Source: Triops longicaudatus (lineage: Eukaryota; Arthropoda; Branchiopoda; Notostraca; Triopsidae). From it: a DNA stretch of 64,000 nt. Where the stretch lies: positions 1 through 64,000 of the forward strand of contig JAGQDJ010000067.1 of the NCBI GenBank assembly GCA_022885665.1, written 5' to 3'. The notes below the pieces were generated by a model. The model was not told the origin of the DNA. It saw nothing but the letters and a program-made list of their open reading frames with translations, and did no database searches. Below are positions 1 through 10,775 of this stretch, in pieces. A program made the translations under genes and the position numbers. Within the stretch, counting starts at the first letter, position 1; every line of letters starts with the position of its first letter.

Positions 1-1903
1 ATATATAATATATATAAAATTTGCAACAGAAACGCGCTAAAATTAATGGAGAAACTAAATCAAGTCTGATTTTGCTATTTTTCCAGAACATACCGGTGGC
101 ACTTTTTTCATTGCTACGTGTATTATATTGGGTCGATGAATAAATCCGCTCCCATTTTTACCCAAAATTTGGAATGAATTTCTCAATACGTAACGAACTT
201 TACTAAATAACATCAACACTGTTTTATTGCTTAACATCAGTCAAAAAATTAGGAGTATGAAAATCTCGCTTCTCCCTGGTCGTCTCAGTCTTATTTCCCA
301 AAAAAATGAACAAGACTAATTTTTTAGGTATATTCAAGCAATTTTTTTTTTCAAGAAGGGAATTTTGGAGAAAACGAAAAGGATGCTAGTCTGGTTGAGG
401 CAATAAATCAGATGCAATCAGATGCATGTTTCAAAATGTTTGGACAATAAGAAGGACGCATTAAAACAACCAGGAATATATTAGCAGTTTCTACTGGCAA
501 ATCGCACCCACATGCTCAGAGGCGCAGCTAGGAATTTGTTTCGGGGTAGGCCTGTACACTCAAACGCCCCTAAATTTGCCTCAATTCAACTAAATTTTTA
601 TTTGCGAGGATACATATTGGAATAGAGTAGAGTAGCTCACCGGCCCACGCAACAAGACATTCATGAATTCATGTGCATCAATGTAAGACCTGCTACAATT
701 GCGAAAAGGAGGAGTCAAGAATTTTTTTTAAGGATTTCGGGGTAGGCCTGGGCCTGCCGGGCCTACCCCCTGGCTGCGCCACTGCACACGCTGCTCCTGC
801 TATCTATGGCTTAGCCGGCGCGGGAGCCACAAGTCTGCTCTTCTTACGTAACCAATGGATTTCAGGCGTATCACAAGACTTTCGTGTTAGACATGGACAG
901 TCCCTTGCATCTGCTGAACCGTCAGATGCATGTTTCAAAACTGCAAAATCTTTAGTTTGTCTGTATTTACCCATAAAATGTGCGACGCGGTCGGTCGCCA
1001 TTTTTAACGCAAACATTTAGACTACGAAAAGATTCAGAATCACGCTTTCTTTTAGGGCGTGAGGAGCACAAACTTTAATATTTTTTCAGTCATTTCTGGA
1101 GCGGCGTGTCTTTCATAGATAAGCAAAGGAAAAGATGGCTATGATTTTCAGCGGTATCGTCCATCTTTCTATGGACCTTGTACGCTTTAGCCGATTGTTC
1201 GTTATAATCGGTGTACGGTATAGCGAAATTTTACTGTGGTAAATATTTTGCGAAAACGTAGTTTCTTTTGCAAACATTTTTGTTTTTCGCAACCAGTTTT
1301 GCAAAAAAAAAAAATAAATAAATTGCACGACAGATTACGGTTACAATTACGGTGTTTCCATCCGTTTATTTTACATTTTAGGCGCTTCTGGTGTGAAAGA
1401 TTTACTTAAGTCACTTAACATAACTCAATCTAACCTAATCTATTCCAGTTTGTGAACCCCAACCGATCGGACGTGCCTAGGAAAAGCACCAAATCCAAAG
1501 CGACACCAGCCTGAGGAGTAGATGACTCTGGACTAAGGTAAACAATTATGATCCCCCCACTTTGCTTCCCATAATCCTCTCCAGAACCTATCATTAATTG
1601 CCCTTCATTTTCCAAATAATCCTTGGTTGCGTGAATGGGCAGCGAAGAAAACGGGGAAGGGATGGTAGAGGGAAGGAACCCTTATGGCGTGTCTGAAGAT
1701 CATGTGTTGGGTGTGAAGAAGAAGAGAGTTTGGTTTCGAACAGCTGCAAATTCGCAGTAAGTCATTGGCTCGAATGCGTGTCATTAGCTTTCGGTAGTAG
1801 TTTACGTTGCTTCGATTACAATCGTGAACCGTTTTTCGGTATCGATTCACAGGGCTTTCCACGAACGAATGACAAAACATCGTCGACTTCCTTGGAGAAT
1901 ATT
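1..1903. other. Intergenic region with decayed repeats
   Basis: No gene is supported here. The first 20 bases are an AT dinucleotide-like stretch. Reading frames are short and overlap on both strands. Positions 418-1016 hold repeat fragments, described separately. The last 500 bases should contain the promoter and 5' UTR of the downstream SLC35F5-like gene, but I see no clear TATA box. Confidence 0.6.
418..1016. repeat. Decayed interspersed repeat with internal direct and inverted repeats
   Basis: A 16-bp direct repeat (TTTCGGGGTAGGCCTG) occurs at 539-554 and 735-750, and a 19-bp one (TCAGATGCATGTTTCAAAA) at 418-436 and 922-940. A 10-bp perfect inverted repeat, GGGGTAGGCC at 739-748 and GGCCTACCCC at 760-769, forms a GC-rich hairpin. 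Positions 838-1016 resemble 9811-9990 elsewhere in the window, so this is a dispersed family. The minus strand of that part reads as a short peptide ending in a WLRKK motif, which suggests a transposon coding remnant. The class is not recognised. Confidence 0.55.
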
Positions 1904-3834
1904 ATGGTGCCATGTAGAATGGATTTGGTCCATTTAACTTCTGCGCAACGACTTATTTTAGGTCTTTTTGTGCTACTTTTAGTGAACGTGATATGGGTAT
2001 TGTCCTCGGAGCTTACGGAGGTAGATATTTTATGTTTTAACGTTACTGCGTAACATATGTACAACACTCGTTTGTTGTTATTTCAGTACATATTCCATGA
2101 AGCCAAGTATGACAAGCCATTCTTCACCACATATATAAAGACGTCGATGTTTATGCTATACTTATCTGGTTTTGCGTTTTGGAAGCCATGGCGAGATCAG
2201 TGCACTTCTCAAATGTCATACAGCGTAAGTTTTCAACGGAAGGAAATTTTTGAAATGAAGCTCAATCTCCGGTACTTCATTTTCAGGCATTAAAAACGGA
2301 AGATGTCGACAACGACGAGACCGATACTGCTTACCACGAACTCGAACAACCGTCTTTGAGTGAACCTAGCTACGTCCCGATTAAATATGTTGAAAATGTA
2401 GAAAGTGGAGATGAAACCAATATTCGGGTGGTTAGGTTTAGTAAAGTGGCGGAAGTATATTTCCTTCCTCTAAAATTTTAACCGTTATTAAGTACTAAAT
2501 AATAAAAGGTACGTCAGCTATCGCCAGAAGAAGCAAATGATGCATTGCTATCTCGACTGTCGTACTCTGCTTCTCAGTTAGCTGAAGCAGCCTCGCAGAG
2601 GGCAGCCAACCGATTACCTGTAGGAGAAGTCGCTCGTTTGGCGTCAGTATTTTGTGTTCTGGTAAAGGAGTTGTATATTTGGTGTTGATATTGGCATTGC
2701 TTTTAATTTATGTCTATATCCGCATAGTGGTTCGTGGGAAATTATTCCTATCAAGCAGCATTGTCTCGCACAGAAGCTGCGGTCGTCAATGTTTTGTCGT
2801 CGTGTTCCAGCTTGTTTACCTTATTGTTAAGCGCTTGTCTTCCTTCGGGGCCAGCAGATAAATTCTCGTTGTCGAAGTGCATTGCTGTGTTGACCAGCAT
2901 AGCAGGAGTGGTAAGTTGTGCCAACGTGTTGTTGGTGTTCGGCGTTGTTTTTTTTTTTGGGTTATTGATTTAAGCTACAACGTACTACATTGATTGGGTA
3001 TTATGTAGGTAATGGTTAGCCTGTCAGATTTTCCGTTGGAGAGTAAAACGGTTGTTCCTACAGGGGCATTAATGGCTCTGGTTGGTGCATCTTGTTACGC
3101 TGCTTATTTAGTACTTCTAAAACGCAAGGTCCAAAACGAAGACCAGTTGGATTTACCCATGTTTTTCGGTAACGAAAGTTGAAATGCCTCAGTTTTGTTT
3201 TTTAACTAAATTTATCATCCAATCTGCTATAGGTTTTGTCGGAGCATGGAATACTATTTTACTTTGGCCAGGTTTTCTAATACTTCACTATACGCACATA
3301 GAGTCTTTCGTTTTACCGACTTGGCGACAGTTTATATTTATCACAATAAATGGTCTCATTGGCACCGTCTTGTCTGAAATTCTGTGGTTATGGTAATATT
3401 TTTCCGTTACAGACTTATTTCACTATAATACCTTCATTTAATGTATTTCAGGGGTTGTTTTTTAACGTCATCTCTGATTGGAACGTTGGCGATGAGTTTG
3501 TCGATTCCATTGTCGATGTTGGCGGATGTACTGTTAAAGCACGTCTCGTATTCTGCTCTATTCTACTTTGGGGCGTTGCCAATTTTTGTAGCTTTTTTTG
3601 CAGTCACCTTGTTTGCTCAGTATGATGATTGGGATCCCGCATATGACTTGTTGGCCAGGGTTACAGCTTTTCTGTGCTGTTTTTGCAAGAAGTTTTCTTC
3701 CAAAAAGTACGTTCGTTTAATCCTCTTTAAGTTCATATTTATGATATTGGCTATTTAACAGGCCAGTAGTAGTTATTGAGGACATTGAAAACACTGCCCT
3801 TATCGATTCCCACAGTGAAGAGAATAAAACGTAA
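1904..3834 (+). CDS. SLC35F5: Solute carrier family 35 member F5-like transporter
   Basis: Multi-pass membrane protein of the drug/metabolite transporter superfamily, SLC35F5 group; the family is related to nucleotide-sugar transporters and the substrate of F5 is not established. Exons by splice signals and frame: 1904-2020, 2087-2224, 2287-2454, 2509-2661, 2728-2910, 3009-3168, 3233-3392, 3452-3706, 3762-3834, giving 468 codons (human is about 520). Family landmarks in order: VIWVLSSELTE in the first membrane helix, KPFFTTYIKTSMF, FWKPWRDQC, WFVGNYSYQAALS, NVLSSCSSLFTL, NGLIGTVLSEILWLW and GCFLTSSLIGTLAMSL-type helices, then NWDP-like YDDWDP near the end. Introns are 52-70 nt; the acceptor before 2509 is A-rich and weak. 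The start at 1904 is the ATG nearest the conserved helix; an in-frame ATG exists at 1730. The last exon ends in a TAA overlapping a good donor (GTAAGC), so a further exon is possible. Confidence 0.9.
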
Positions 3835-4219
3835 GCCTTGTGGAAGTGATTTTAGGCTTAGTGGGCTGCAAAATGAGTGAAGCTTTCCCGTCCCATATTG
3901 TGTGTTTCCAAAGCAGAGCGTGAAGCGACAAATTTGTCGCTCTAGTCACAACTTGCGTTGCTTTCCAGCCTTCTTTCAGTAGCCGCACAGTGCTGATTTT
4001 GGATTAATTTTCGTACATTCAGAAGACGAGAGTGTTAACCAGGTTAATGGTTTATTTTTCTTAGATAGCTTTTGTGGAAAAGTAAAATACAGTACATGTT
4101 TTTGTATGGTATTCGAATGAAAATTGACAACGCGCAGGTCGCCACTAATACATGCACTTATGCCCCCTTTATGTACAAATGTCGATCAACAACATTCTTC
4201 TTTGTAAATCTATATATCT
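3835..4219. other. Convergent intergenic gap
   Basis: The 3' ends of the SLC35F5-like gene (+) and the small secreted-protein gene (-) face each other here. A TTTATT at 4051-4056 is an AATAAA signal on the minus strand, about 165 nt past the stop of the minus-strand gene. Nothing else is seen. Confidence 0.5.
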
Positions 4220-4741
4220 TTAATAGCTTCCAGTCGGGCGGGCGTCCATGGTCATGTCGTGACCCAAAGAAGGTTTGCCAAGGGACATGATGTTCGGCAT
4301 TGCCGCTGCAGATAGATCAAAGCCGGCCGGCGCAGCTGCTGCGAAATCAGCGCCAAGGGAAGCAGCTGGACGATCGTAACTCGCAGCAGGTGCTTGATCA
4401 TACGTTTGTGGGGTTTGTTCATAACTTGAGGGTACGATTGGGGCGTAATTTGGGGCATAAGCAGGAGATGGTGCAGAGTAATCGTAAGTTGGTTGAGGCG
4501 GCGGCATTGCGTAAACGGGAGGGGGTGGAATGAAAGCGGGCTGGTATTTTACAATTTTGTACTTGTGATAGCCAAAGAATGGGTTGATTTTGTACTCCGC
4601 TTTCTTAGTAGCGAATACTCCGGCAAAGCATCCCAAGATGGTCAAGGCAATGATGACCTAATGTGCAAAATTCGTTTTTAGTAACGCGATTAAGATGACG
4701 GTAAAGTGAAATTAAGTTTTACTTACTTTCGCTCCGTTCAT
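4220..4741 (-). CDS. Small secreted Pro/Tyr/Ala-rich protein, cuticle-type layout
   Basis: Two exons: 4741-4727 (MNGAK) and 4657-4220, joined at phase 0 across a 69-nt intron with donor GTAAGT; total 150 codons. The N-terminus, MNGAKVIIALTILGCFAGVF, is a clear signal peptide that is only complete after splicing. The mature part has a basic aromatic stretch (KINPFFGYHKYKIVKY), a proline run (PPPPVYAMPPPQP), Tyr-rich spacers, and an Ala-rich C-terminal half. No chitin-binding Rebers-Riddiford motif is visible. Arthropod cuticular and other extracellular structural proteins often have this form: first exon of a few codons, phase-0 intron inside the signal peptide, low complexity. The exact family is not recognised. 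A TATA box lies at 4862-4869. Confidence 0.82.
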
Positions 4742-4861
4742 ATTGATACTGTGGCAGTGATTTGTACACTTGGGTCTATAAAGGAGCTGACGAACTTGCT
4801 ATGAAGTGCTCGTAGGGAAGCTAGGCCGAAGACTCCGTGTTTGAGACAAGTTCGACACGAG

Positions 4862-4869
4862 CTTTTATA
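4862..4869 (-). promoter_or_regulatory. TATA box of the minus-strand secreted-protein gene
   Basis: The minus strand reads TATAAAAG about 120 nt upstream of the ATG at 4741. This would put transcription start near 4835-4840 and leave a 5' UTR of about 95 nt. Strong TATA boxes fit highly expressed, stage-specific structural genes. The transcription start itself is inferred. Confidence 0.6.
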
Positions 4870-5202
4870 CCTGGACTCATCCGAGTTTCCAAGGTGGGGG
4901 TCGGGAGAAAGTAACCTTTGTACCGCATTGGCAGTTCCTCACATCTAGAGATTCATGGGTGGGTTGAAGATAGCCTTAAAAATTTCCCCTTTCAATTGCG
5001 TACAATGTTACAGCAGAAGTTACTTAAAAAATAGCAGACACGAAAAAACGAAGACATTACAGAAAATCAGTAACTTCATTGAAGTCCCAATTAATGATAG
5101 TACTTCAATAAATTAGAAAAAAAATTGAATAGACTGTCCTATAAACCTAATTTCTTACCACGTTCCGTCCCACCCCATACAAGGTCCGTTAGTACGGGAA
5201 AG

Positions 5203-5231
5203 AGGTCATGCCTACGGGTCATAACAGGTCA
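5203..5231. promoter_or_regulatory. Cluster of nuclear-receptor half-sites including a DR4
   Basis: Three half-sites lie in 29 bp: AGGTCA (5203-5208), GGGTCA (5216-5221) and AGGTCA (5226-5231). The last two form a direct repeat with a 4-base spacer (DR4). They sit about 360-390 bp upstream of the inferred start of the secreted-protein gene at 4.7 kb. Direct repeats of this half-site bind nuclear receptor dimers, including arthropod EcR/USP. Function is inferred only from motif and position. Confidence 0.35.
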
Positions 5232-6619
5232 CTACAAATCTTAGCAAAGCCATCTGCCTCTATGTAGGGTATAACCCTGTAGGAGCGAAGTTCATTATCT
5301 CAATGGACCCACTCGAGCAACGAATGTTTTATGATTTAGTAATTTCCCAAGTAGCGCGCAGTAAAATCTTGCTATGGGCATAGCCATGTCTGAGGGTGAG
5401 GAAATTTTGGATATTATGGGAAAGGCCCACAGGTTTTGGCCTGCATAAAAATAAACTAAACGTAGCCGTGACAGAGTATCAGCCGATAATGAAGTATCTC
5501 TTAGACCGAACAAATACGTAGCTTCACGTCGCCATGATTGGCGATACAGAAAAATTCCGATTTTTTAACCGGTCGGAACTGGAGGTTGTAGACACGTCGT
5601 TATAGGTGACAAAATCGGTACAATTGATGTGTTAATAATATTTTGAAAAAGCGGCAAAGCAGGATAATAAGTGGAAAATAACTGCATTACACACATTATT
5701 TATACTTTTGTTAGATCAATGCGGCAAAGTTTCATACTAACCTTGGATGTTCAAAATCGACTCAAAAACACAGTTAAGTGAGAAAAATGTTTGCCAAGGC
5801 GCTTGACATAATCGAGTTTTCGTAGTAAGGGTTGGCTGCTTCCACTGTATAACCTATTAATTGTCTTACGCTGCCGCAAATCTGTTGCTGACATTGTTGC
5901 AATGTTACACGTTACAATGGTGTACGGAGCATAGCACCAAGTTGTGTCTGCAACGGGAAATGTTCTGGTATGTTGAGTAAGGTTGCATAAATGCAGAAAA
6001 ATTAGGAAATGATTAAAGTGTAGAGCAAAAGAAATACGCACTCTGAACGAAAAAAAAAATATCGGACAAGACTGTTCAATTATAAATTAAAAAGCTCTGT
6101 TGTATCATGTACAAAACTGCATCGTACGTAATGCTGTATTTCAAAATCAAAAAGCGCAATGCGTAATTCTAAATTTCTGTAAAGACAATCTTCCATGAGC
6201 TGGGCCAAAGCTGAAAAGAAAGGTTGCATGGACCTATTTCGCACCTTTTTTTGTACATAAGACAAGGGCTTACTAATACCCAACTTTATAGTATATACGA
6301 GAAAATTGTATATACGAAATGTGCGTCACAGTCTAATTTCCGACGTAACAATCTTCGGACAAGCGAAAAAACTTTCGTACTAATACGATCACGTTATTTT
6401 GAGTAACTAAAAAATGTTCTCATGAAAAGATCTTTTAAACGATTCACTGTTAACAAACTGGTAGCTACTCTGAGGCTTGCAATGAATGTTCCTTTGGAAA
6501 ATGATAGTCCTACTAAATAAGTCACAGCTAGAAGTGTCATTCTCGGAAGCAAAACACGTAAGACCTTCGTTGCTTTTATATTAAACCATCAAGATTTTTT
6601 TTACAGCATTCACTAGTTA

Positions 6620-8292
6620 TCACGTGCGTTTCTTCTTAGTCTTAACATTGGATGTAATATCCAAAGAGCGCTTGAAAGTTTGGGGTAATTCTTGAACAGA
6701 AAAATTTCCTGACGCGGTGCGAATGGTTTGTTTCCCTTTCGTTTCTGCGCCATTCTTGCTTTCAGTTTTAGCAACTATTGGTTTACTGGAACTTTTTGGC
6801 ATAGGTTTAGTTTGGGGACCAGTTTTTGATGGAGCGGGTGCATAATCCACGGTAACATGAGCTTGAGGTCTGCGTTTGGCAGCTTTCAATTTCTCTGCAG
6901 ACTTGTTGGGTTTATCGTTTTTCGCGTGAACAGATACGCCACCTGCCTGTGTTTGACCTTGTCCTTCCCCGTCACATGCCTCATCTTCTTGCTTTACCGT
7001 CACGATACCTTGCCAGACAGCAAGGCTAGTGATCCTGCATGTTGTGTTTATTGACGTAATAATTTCTGGCTCAACGGTGGGTTCAGCGAGCTTCGAAAAG
7101 ACACCGTAAAAGTTAATTTGTTTCATAGTTTCCTGCTCAAGTTCTATTTACCACGAAATTCCAAAGTTTAATAAAACCGTCGTTGGAGGCCGACACGAAC
7201 CATAAATTTCCCGATTCTACGCCTGCTGCTGATTGGCTAGTTTTCGGGGGTCGACAGACCGCTAACGAGCGTACTCGCTTCTCATGAGCTGCGAAACTAG
7301 ACAACTTCTCTTTCGTTTGAACATTATGGACCTCGATTTCAGCAGCTTCACCTCCAATCGCAATTATTTCATCCTGGAAAACAAAACTACAAGATTATAT
7401 GAACACCTGACTTGTCAGTAAAACATACCGTCAAAAACACAACAGCACAGACACGGCGCTGAAAGTCAATCACATGCGTAATTCCTGCAACAGCTACGCT
7501 GTAAATGTGAACCTCATTGTTTACAGCCACTGCGTAATGATCAGCGGAAAGTGACCATGTCACTAACTCAGCAACTATTTTCGAAATGGTAAAAATTAGC
7601 GGGAAAACGTGATTAAAATATTTGGAGATGTCGCAGCGTCTTACCTGCTTTAATATTCGTAATATAAGCTGTTCGCCCTTTAATTAAGTTCCACGTCTTT
7701 AAAGTTCTGTCTTTACCAACGGAAAGGGCTAATTTGCCGGACGGATGAATGGCGAGTGCTACTACGCCACCCTTGTGAGCATTCAAAGTTTTTTCACATT
7801 GCCAATCATGGGTTTTCCAAACGCAAATATTTCCATCATCACTTCCAGTAAACAGATGGCTATTTCTGTAAAAGTCCAAGCACGTGATCGTTCCTAGAAA
7901 ACACAATATTTTAAACTTAATGTCACAGTAAAATGACAATTACCGTTGTGTTGCTGCAAATAGCCATGTTCTGTTCTTTGTTTCAAATCAAAAAGTCTAA
8001 CTGATTCGTCTGCACTGCCGGAAGCTAAATAGCGCGACGAGACGGCAACTGAACGTATGCTACCACAGTGACTGTGATTAGTGAAACTTTGAGATAATGC
8101 CCAGCCCTGTTTGATGATGGGTTACAAAAATCGTCAAAAATTTATAATATTATATAGTTTTCAATTTACCCCTTCACTATTCTTCGTTAGTCTATAACCT
8201 AAAATGAATTCCTCGTATGTTCCAACAAGAATTTCAAAAGTAGTGTCTTGAAGCGATGACCCACGTGTTGTGTTATCTTGAGCGAGCGCCAT
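6620..8292 (-). CDS. PAK1IP1: PAK1-interacting protein 1 / Mak11-like WD40 protein
   Basis: Nucleolar WD40-repeat protein; family members act in 60S ribosomal subunit assembly, and the human protein also inhibits PAK1. Six exons on the minus strand: 8292-8170, 8106-7944, 7893-7645, 7574-7429, 7373-7152, 7090-6620, all frame-consistent, 457 codons (human is about 390). Landmarks: an N-terminal GTYEEFILGY strand, GSADESVRLFD, TITCLDFYRNSHLFTGSDDG, NAHKGGVVALAIHPSGKLAL, SVGKDRTLKTWNLIKGR, and FVSASNDGFIKLWNF, which together make the blades of a beta-propeller. The last exon (157 codons including stop) is a Lys/Ser-rich tail ending KKKRT, matching the basic nucleolar tail of the family but longer. 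Introns are 52-72 nt. The last intron uses GTAAAT and a weak TCGAAG acceptor; retaining it opens an internal ATG at 7126. Confidence 0.9.
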
Positions 8293-9004
8293 TTTTATGA
8301 ATCGATTGAACGCAATCGATGTCTTTGGTTGGAGGGAATTTAACCTACTCAGAAGAAAACCGATGAGCACTGAAACAAGGTCAAATCTTATTTTGTTTCA
8401 GCACTTAAAATAGACAACGATTATTTTTGCTTAATAATCCTTTATGGGTTCTACTAGCTAATTCATGTTTAACTAAATGATACGGCATTTAATGAAAGTT
8501 TTGATTGCAGATATCCGAACTATCTAAAAAAGGGTTTCATCGTAACCCGCCATTATATAATCACTCGTTATGTTACTAATCTACAGAGGTGATCGTTCCA
8601 AAAAAGGACGCTGCTATCAAAATGGTTGCGAATTGATGACTTTCAAACAATGAGAACTTATAGTTTCCTGGTTCCTCGACGAAATGGTCTGGCACTGCAC
8701 AAGGTCAATGAAGCCATTTTGTTGTAAAATTTCACATCAAGTGTAAGTGTATCTTAAAAATCGTGCGTGAAAACTTTTCACTCACGATTGGTGCGACATT
8801 GGTATTTAATATATCTTTCCACTGAAACGATACACCAATGGTGTTGCAGTGTAATATAAACCGGAAAATGTTAGTGTGTCCTGAAAAAAAAATTAATGGC
8901 ATTGCTTCAAGGCTGGTGAGTGAGTATATATAGGAAACCGATTTCGATTCAACATTTGTAGAGCTACTATTAGACTTCAAGTCCCGTTGGGTGTTCAGAG
9001 CAAA
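8293..9004. other. Divergent intergenic region
   Basis: It separates the 5' ends of PAK1IP1 (-) and the second small secreted-protein gene (+). The only element I can support is the TATA box at 8925-8932. The rest is AT-rich sequence without a credible reading frame. Confidence 0.5.
8925..8932 (+). promoter_or_regulatory. TATA box of the plus-strand secreted-protein gene
   Basis: TATATATA lies about 75 nt upstream of the ATG at 9005, so transcription likely starts near 8955-8960 with a 5' UTR of about 50 nt. Confidence 0.55.
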
Positions 9005-9421
9005 ATGGCTAAGTATCAAGTCAGCTAGATTACCTTTCTTAGAAACTCGTTTGTTTTAAACGCTAACTATTTTTAGGCATCGGTTGCTATTCTAGCGCTA
9101 ACTTTTGTATGCATCTGCGTAACCACCAACGACGCAGTTAAGATTGACAGAGAAGATTTGCAAGCGAAGGAAGCGACAAGTTGGCAATATCGTCCAGGAA
9201 CCAACGTATATCCTGGAGCTTATCGACGTGTCTCTGTGCAAACGTCTTATGGCCAAGGACCCGCTGTGGCCGCTGCTGCAGTAACTTCCTCGTCAGGTCC
9301 CTCCTACAATTCGGTGTACAGTCCTGTATATCCTGGCAACTTTCCTTATTTACCGGTCGCTGCCGATATTATTCGCCAGTATTTTCCTGCTGCGTCTAGG
9401 TACACATACTTTACAGCATAA
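9005..9421 (+). CDS. Small secreted Tyr/Ala-rich protein, cuticle-type layout
   Basis: Two exons: 9005-9019 (MAKYQ) and 9077-9421, joined at phase 0 over a 57-nt intron with a GTCAGC donor and TTTTTAG acceptor; 119 codons. The spliced N-terminus, MAKYQASVAILALTFVCICV, is a signal peptide that the second exon alone cannot supply. The mature part is rich in Tyr, Ser, Pro and Ala, with two related segments, GTNVYPGAY and SPVYPGNFPYLP, and an Ala run. No known domain is visible. The layout matches the gene at 4.2-4.7 kb: 5-codon first exon, phase-0 intron in the signal peptide, TATA box. This suggests a similar extracellular structural role, but the mature sequences are not clearly homologous. 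Confidence 0.8.
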
Positions 9422-9558
9422 CATGCGTACCCTGGCCACTTACGCTTGCCTCATTGAAGCATTAACCATTGATTGTGAACGCGTTTCCATCCCTTCTTTT
9501 ATACTGTTTGTATTTTTGTAGACGTACGGGCTTTACAGCTTTTATAGCAACTGGTACA

Positions 9559-9564
9559 AATAAA
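9559..9564 (+). terminator. Polyadenylation signal AATAAA
   Basis: AATAAA lies 138 nt after the stop of the secreted-protein gene and is the first canonical signal downstream. Confidence 0.5.
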
Positions 9565-9796
9565 TGTACTTCCTTTTCGGCGATACGATTAATCGTATTC
9601 ATATATATCTTAAGTCTGACTGATTAGAAAAGCGGAAAAACGAATTTTGAGAAGAGCTAATGAAAATACAATGTGATGGAGGAATTAAAGATTATAAGGA
9701 GGATGCAGTAAAAGATATCCAAGAAAGCTCCAGCAGCTTCAATTTAGAAATCACAGTCATGATCTGAGCCTGTTTTCGATGGCTCACCTCGTCCGA

Positions 9797-9992
9797 GATG
9801 CCCACGTCTGTTCTTCTCACGTAACCAGCGGGTTTTAAGTGCCTCACAACGCTTGCATATGACATCGACAATCCCTGCTGTTTCTTGGTCTGCCAGATGT
9901 GGGTTTGCACCCTCTGAAGTTGCTACTTTGTCCTCATTCACCTTTAAAGGGCCACCCGGTCGGCCGCCATTTTGAGCACAATACTGTCCAGT
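9797..9992 (-). repeat. Second copy of the dispersed repeat at 838-1016
   Basis: Aligned by eye to 838-1016, this stretch shares a block starting CTG-TTCTTC-ACGTAACCA and another ending CGGTCGG-CGCCATTTT, with roughly two thirds identity between them. The minus strand reads through this copy as a Cys-containing peptide with CKRCEALKTRWLREKN, corresponding to KSCDTPEIHWLRKKS in the other copy. It is probably the coding remnant of one transposon family, class not recognised. Confidence 0.5.
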
Positions 9993-10109
9993 GCGAAACC
10001 GCAAAAAAATTCTGAGACACAGTAATTGAGGGCTTGAGGATAATAAAATGCACATTATTTGCCGTTTCTAGAAGTAGTGAGTCCTTCAAAGAAATGATAA
10101 TGCAAAAAT

Positions 10110-10775
10110 ATGTCGATGATTATCTGTGGTATTCGTCTTTCAGCGCTGCGTAAAAACTGTGTTCCAGTCAACAATATCCTTAAACATGTCAATAAGAGAA
10201 TCCTTCTCCTCGTTTGTGAAAAAAAATGTCCATATGCAATTAAAAAAAAAACACCTGGGCTGTTTGAATTCGAAAGTAGTCGGAAAGAGGCCAATATCTT
10301 TTATCTTCACCAACATCCAGTTTTACTAAACCCATACGACAGCAGGGTGGCGTTAATTTCGGCTACTGTTATAATTTTTCGAAAAACGGTCTTAGAAGTG
10401 AGGCATGGAAAAAATTATTCTACAATGTATGTTAACTATATTATCTCCGTCAAAATTAAACTTCGAAAGTCATCGCAAATTTTACTTATTGCAATTTATC
10501 CAAAACTCTTCAAAATTGGCATTTTGAAAATGTGGTCCGAATTCCGGCTACCTGCGAAAAATGTTCTTAATGAATTCTACAACGACTTCAAGAAGGGAAC
10601 CATTCAATTAAAAGTATTTACAACGAGACAAGAAATTCCTTTTTATTACAAAAAAAAGCCCAAACAAATACGCCTAAAGCTGATAGCACGACACTGCGGT
10701 GGGTCAAAGACTTTGAAAAAGTTTGGCACAAGATGCACTGCCGCCAGATCGCTGAAATTTAAGCTCGTTGCTTAA
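10110..10775 (+). CDS. Unrecognised 221-codon open reading frame
   Basis: An uninterrupted frame from ATG to TAA, basic and rich in Lys, Ile and Leu (pieces include KIKLRKSSQILL and IPFYYKKKPKQIRLKL). There is no recognisable domain, signal peptide or strong promoter. It starts just beyond the dispersed repeat at 9.8-10.0 kb, so it may be part of the same old mobile element. AT-rich DNA can give such frames by chance, but it is the longest unexplained one outside the clear genes. I cannot assign a function. Confidence 0.25.
   Translation: MSMIICGIRLSALRKNCVPVNNILKHVNKRILLLVCEKKCPYAIKKKTPGLFEFESSRKEANIFYLHQHPVLLNPYDSRVALISATVIIFRKTVLEVRHGKNYSTMYVNYIISVKIKLRKSSQILLIAIYPKLFKIGILKMWSEFRLPAKNVLNEFYNDFKKGTIQLKVFTTRQEIPFYYKKKPKQIRLKLIARHCGGSKTLKKFGTRCTAARSLKFKLVA

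Larger units (their letters stand above)
4742..6619. other. Intergenic region between two minus-strand genes
   Basis: It contains the promoter elements of the 4.2-4.7 kb gene (listed separately) and then AT-rich sequence with no supported gene. Reading frames of 67-96 codons on the minus strand lack recognisable domains and overlap frames on the other strand. Confidence 0.55.
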
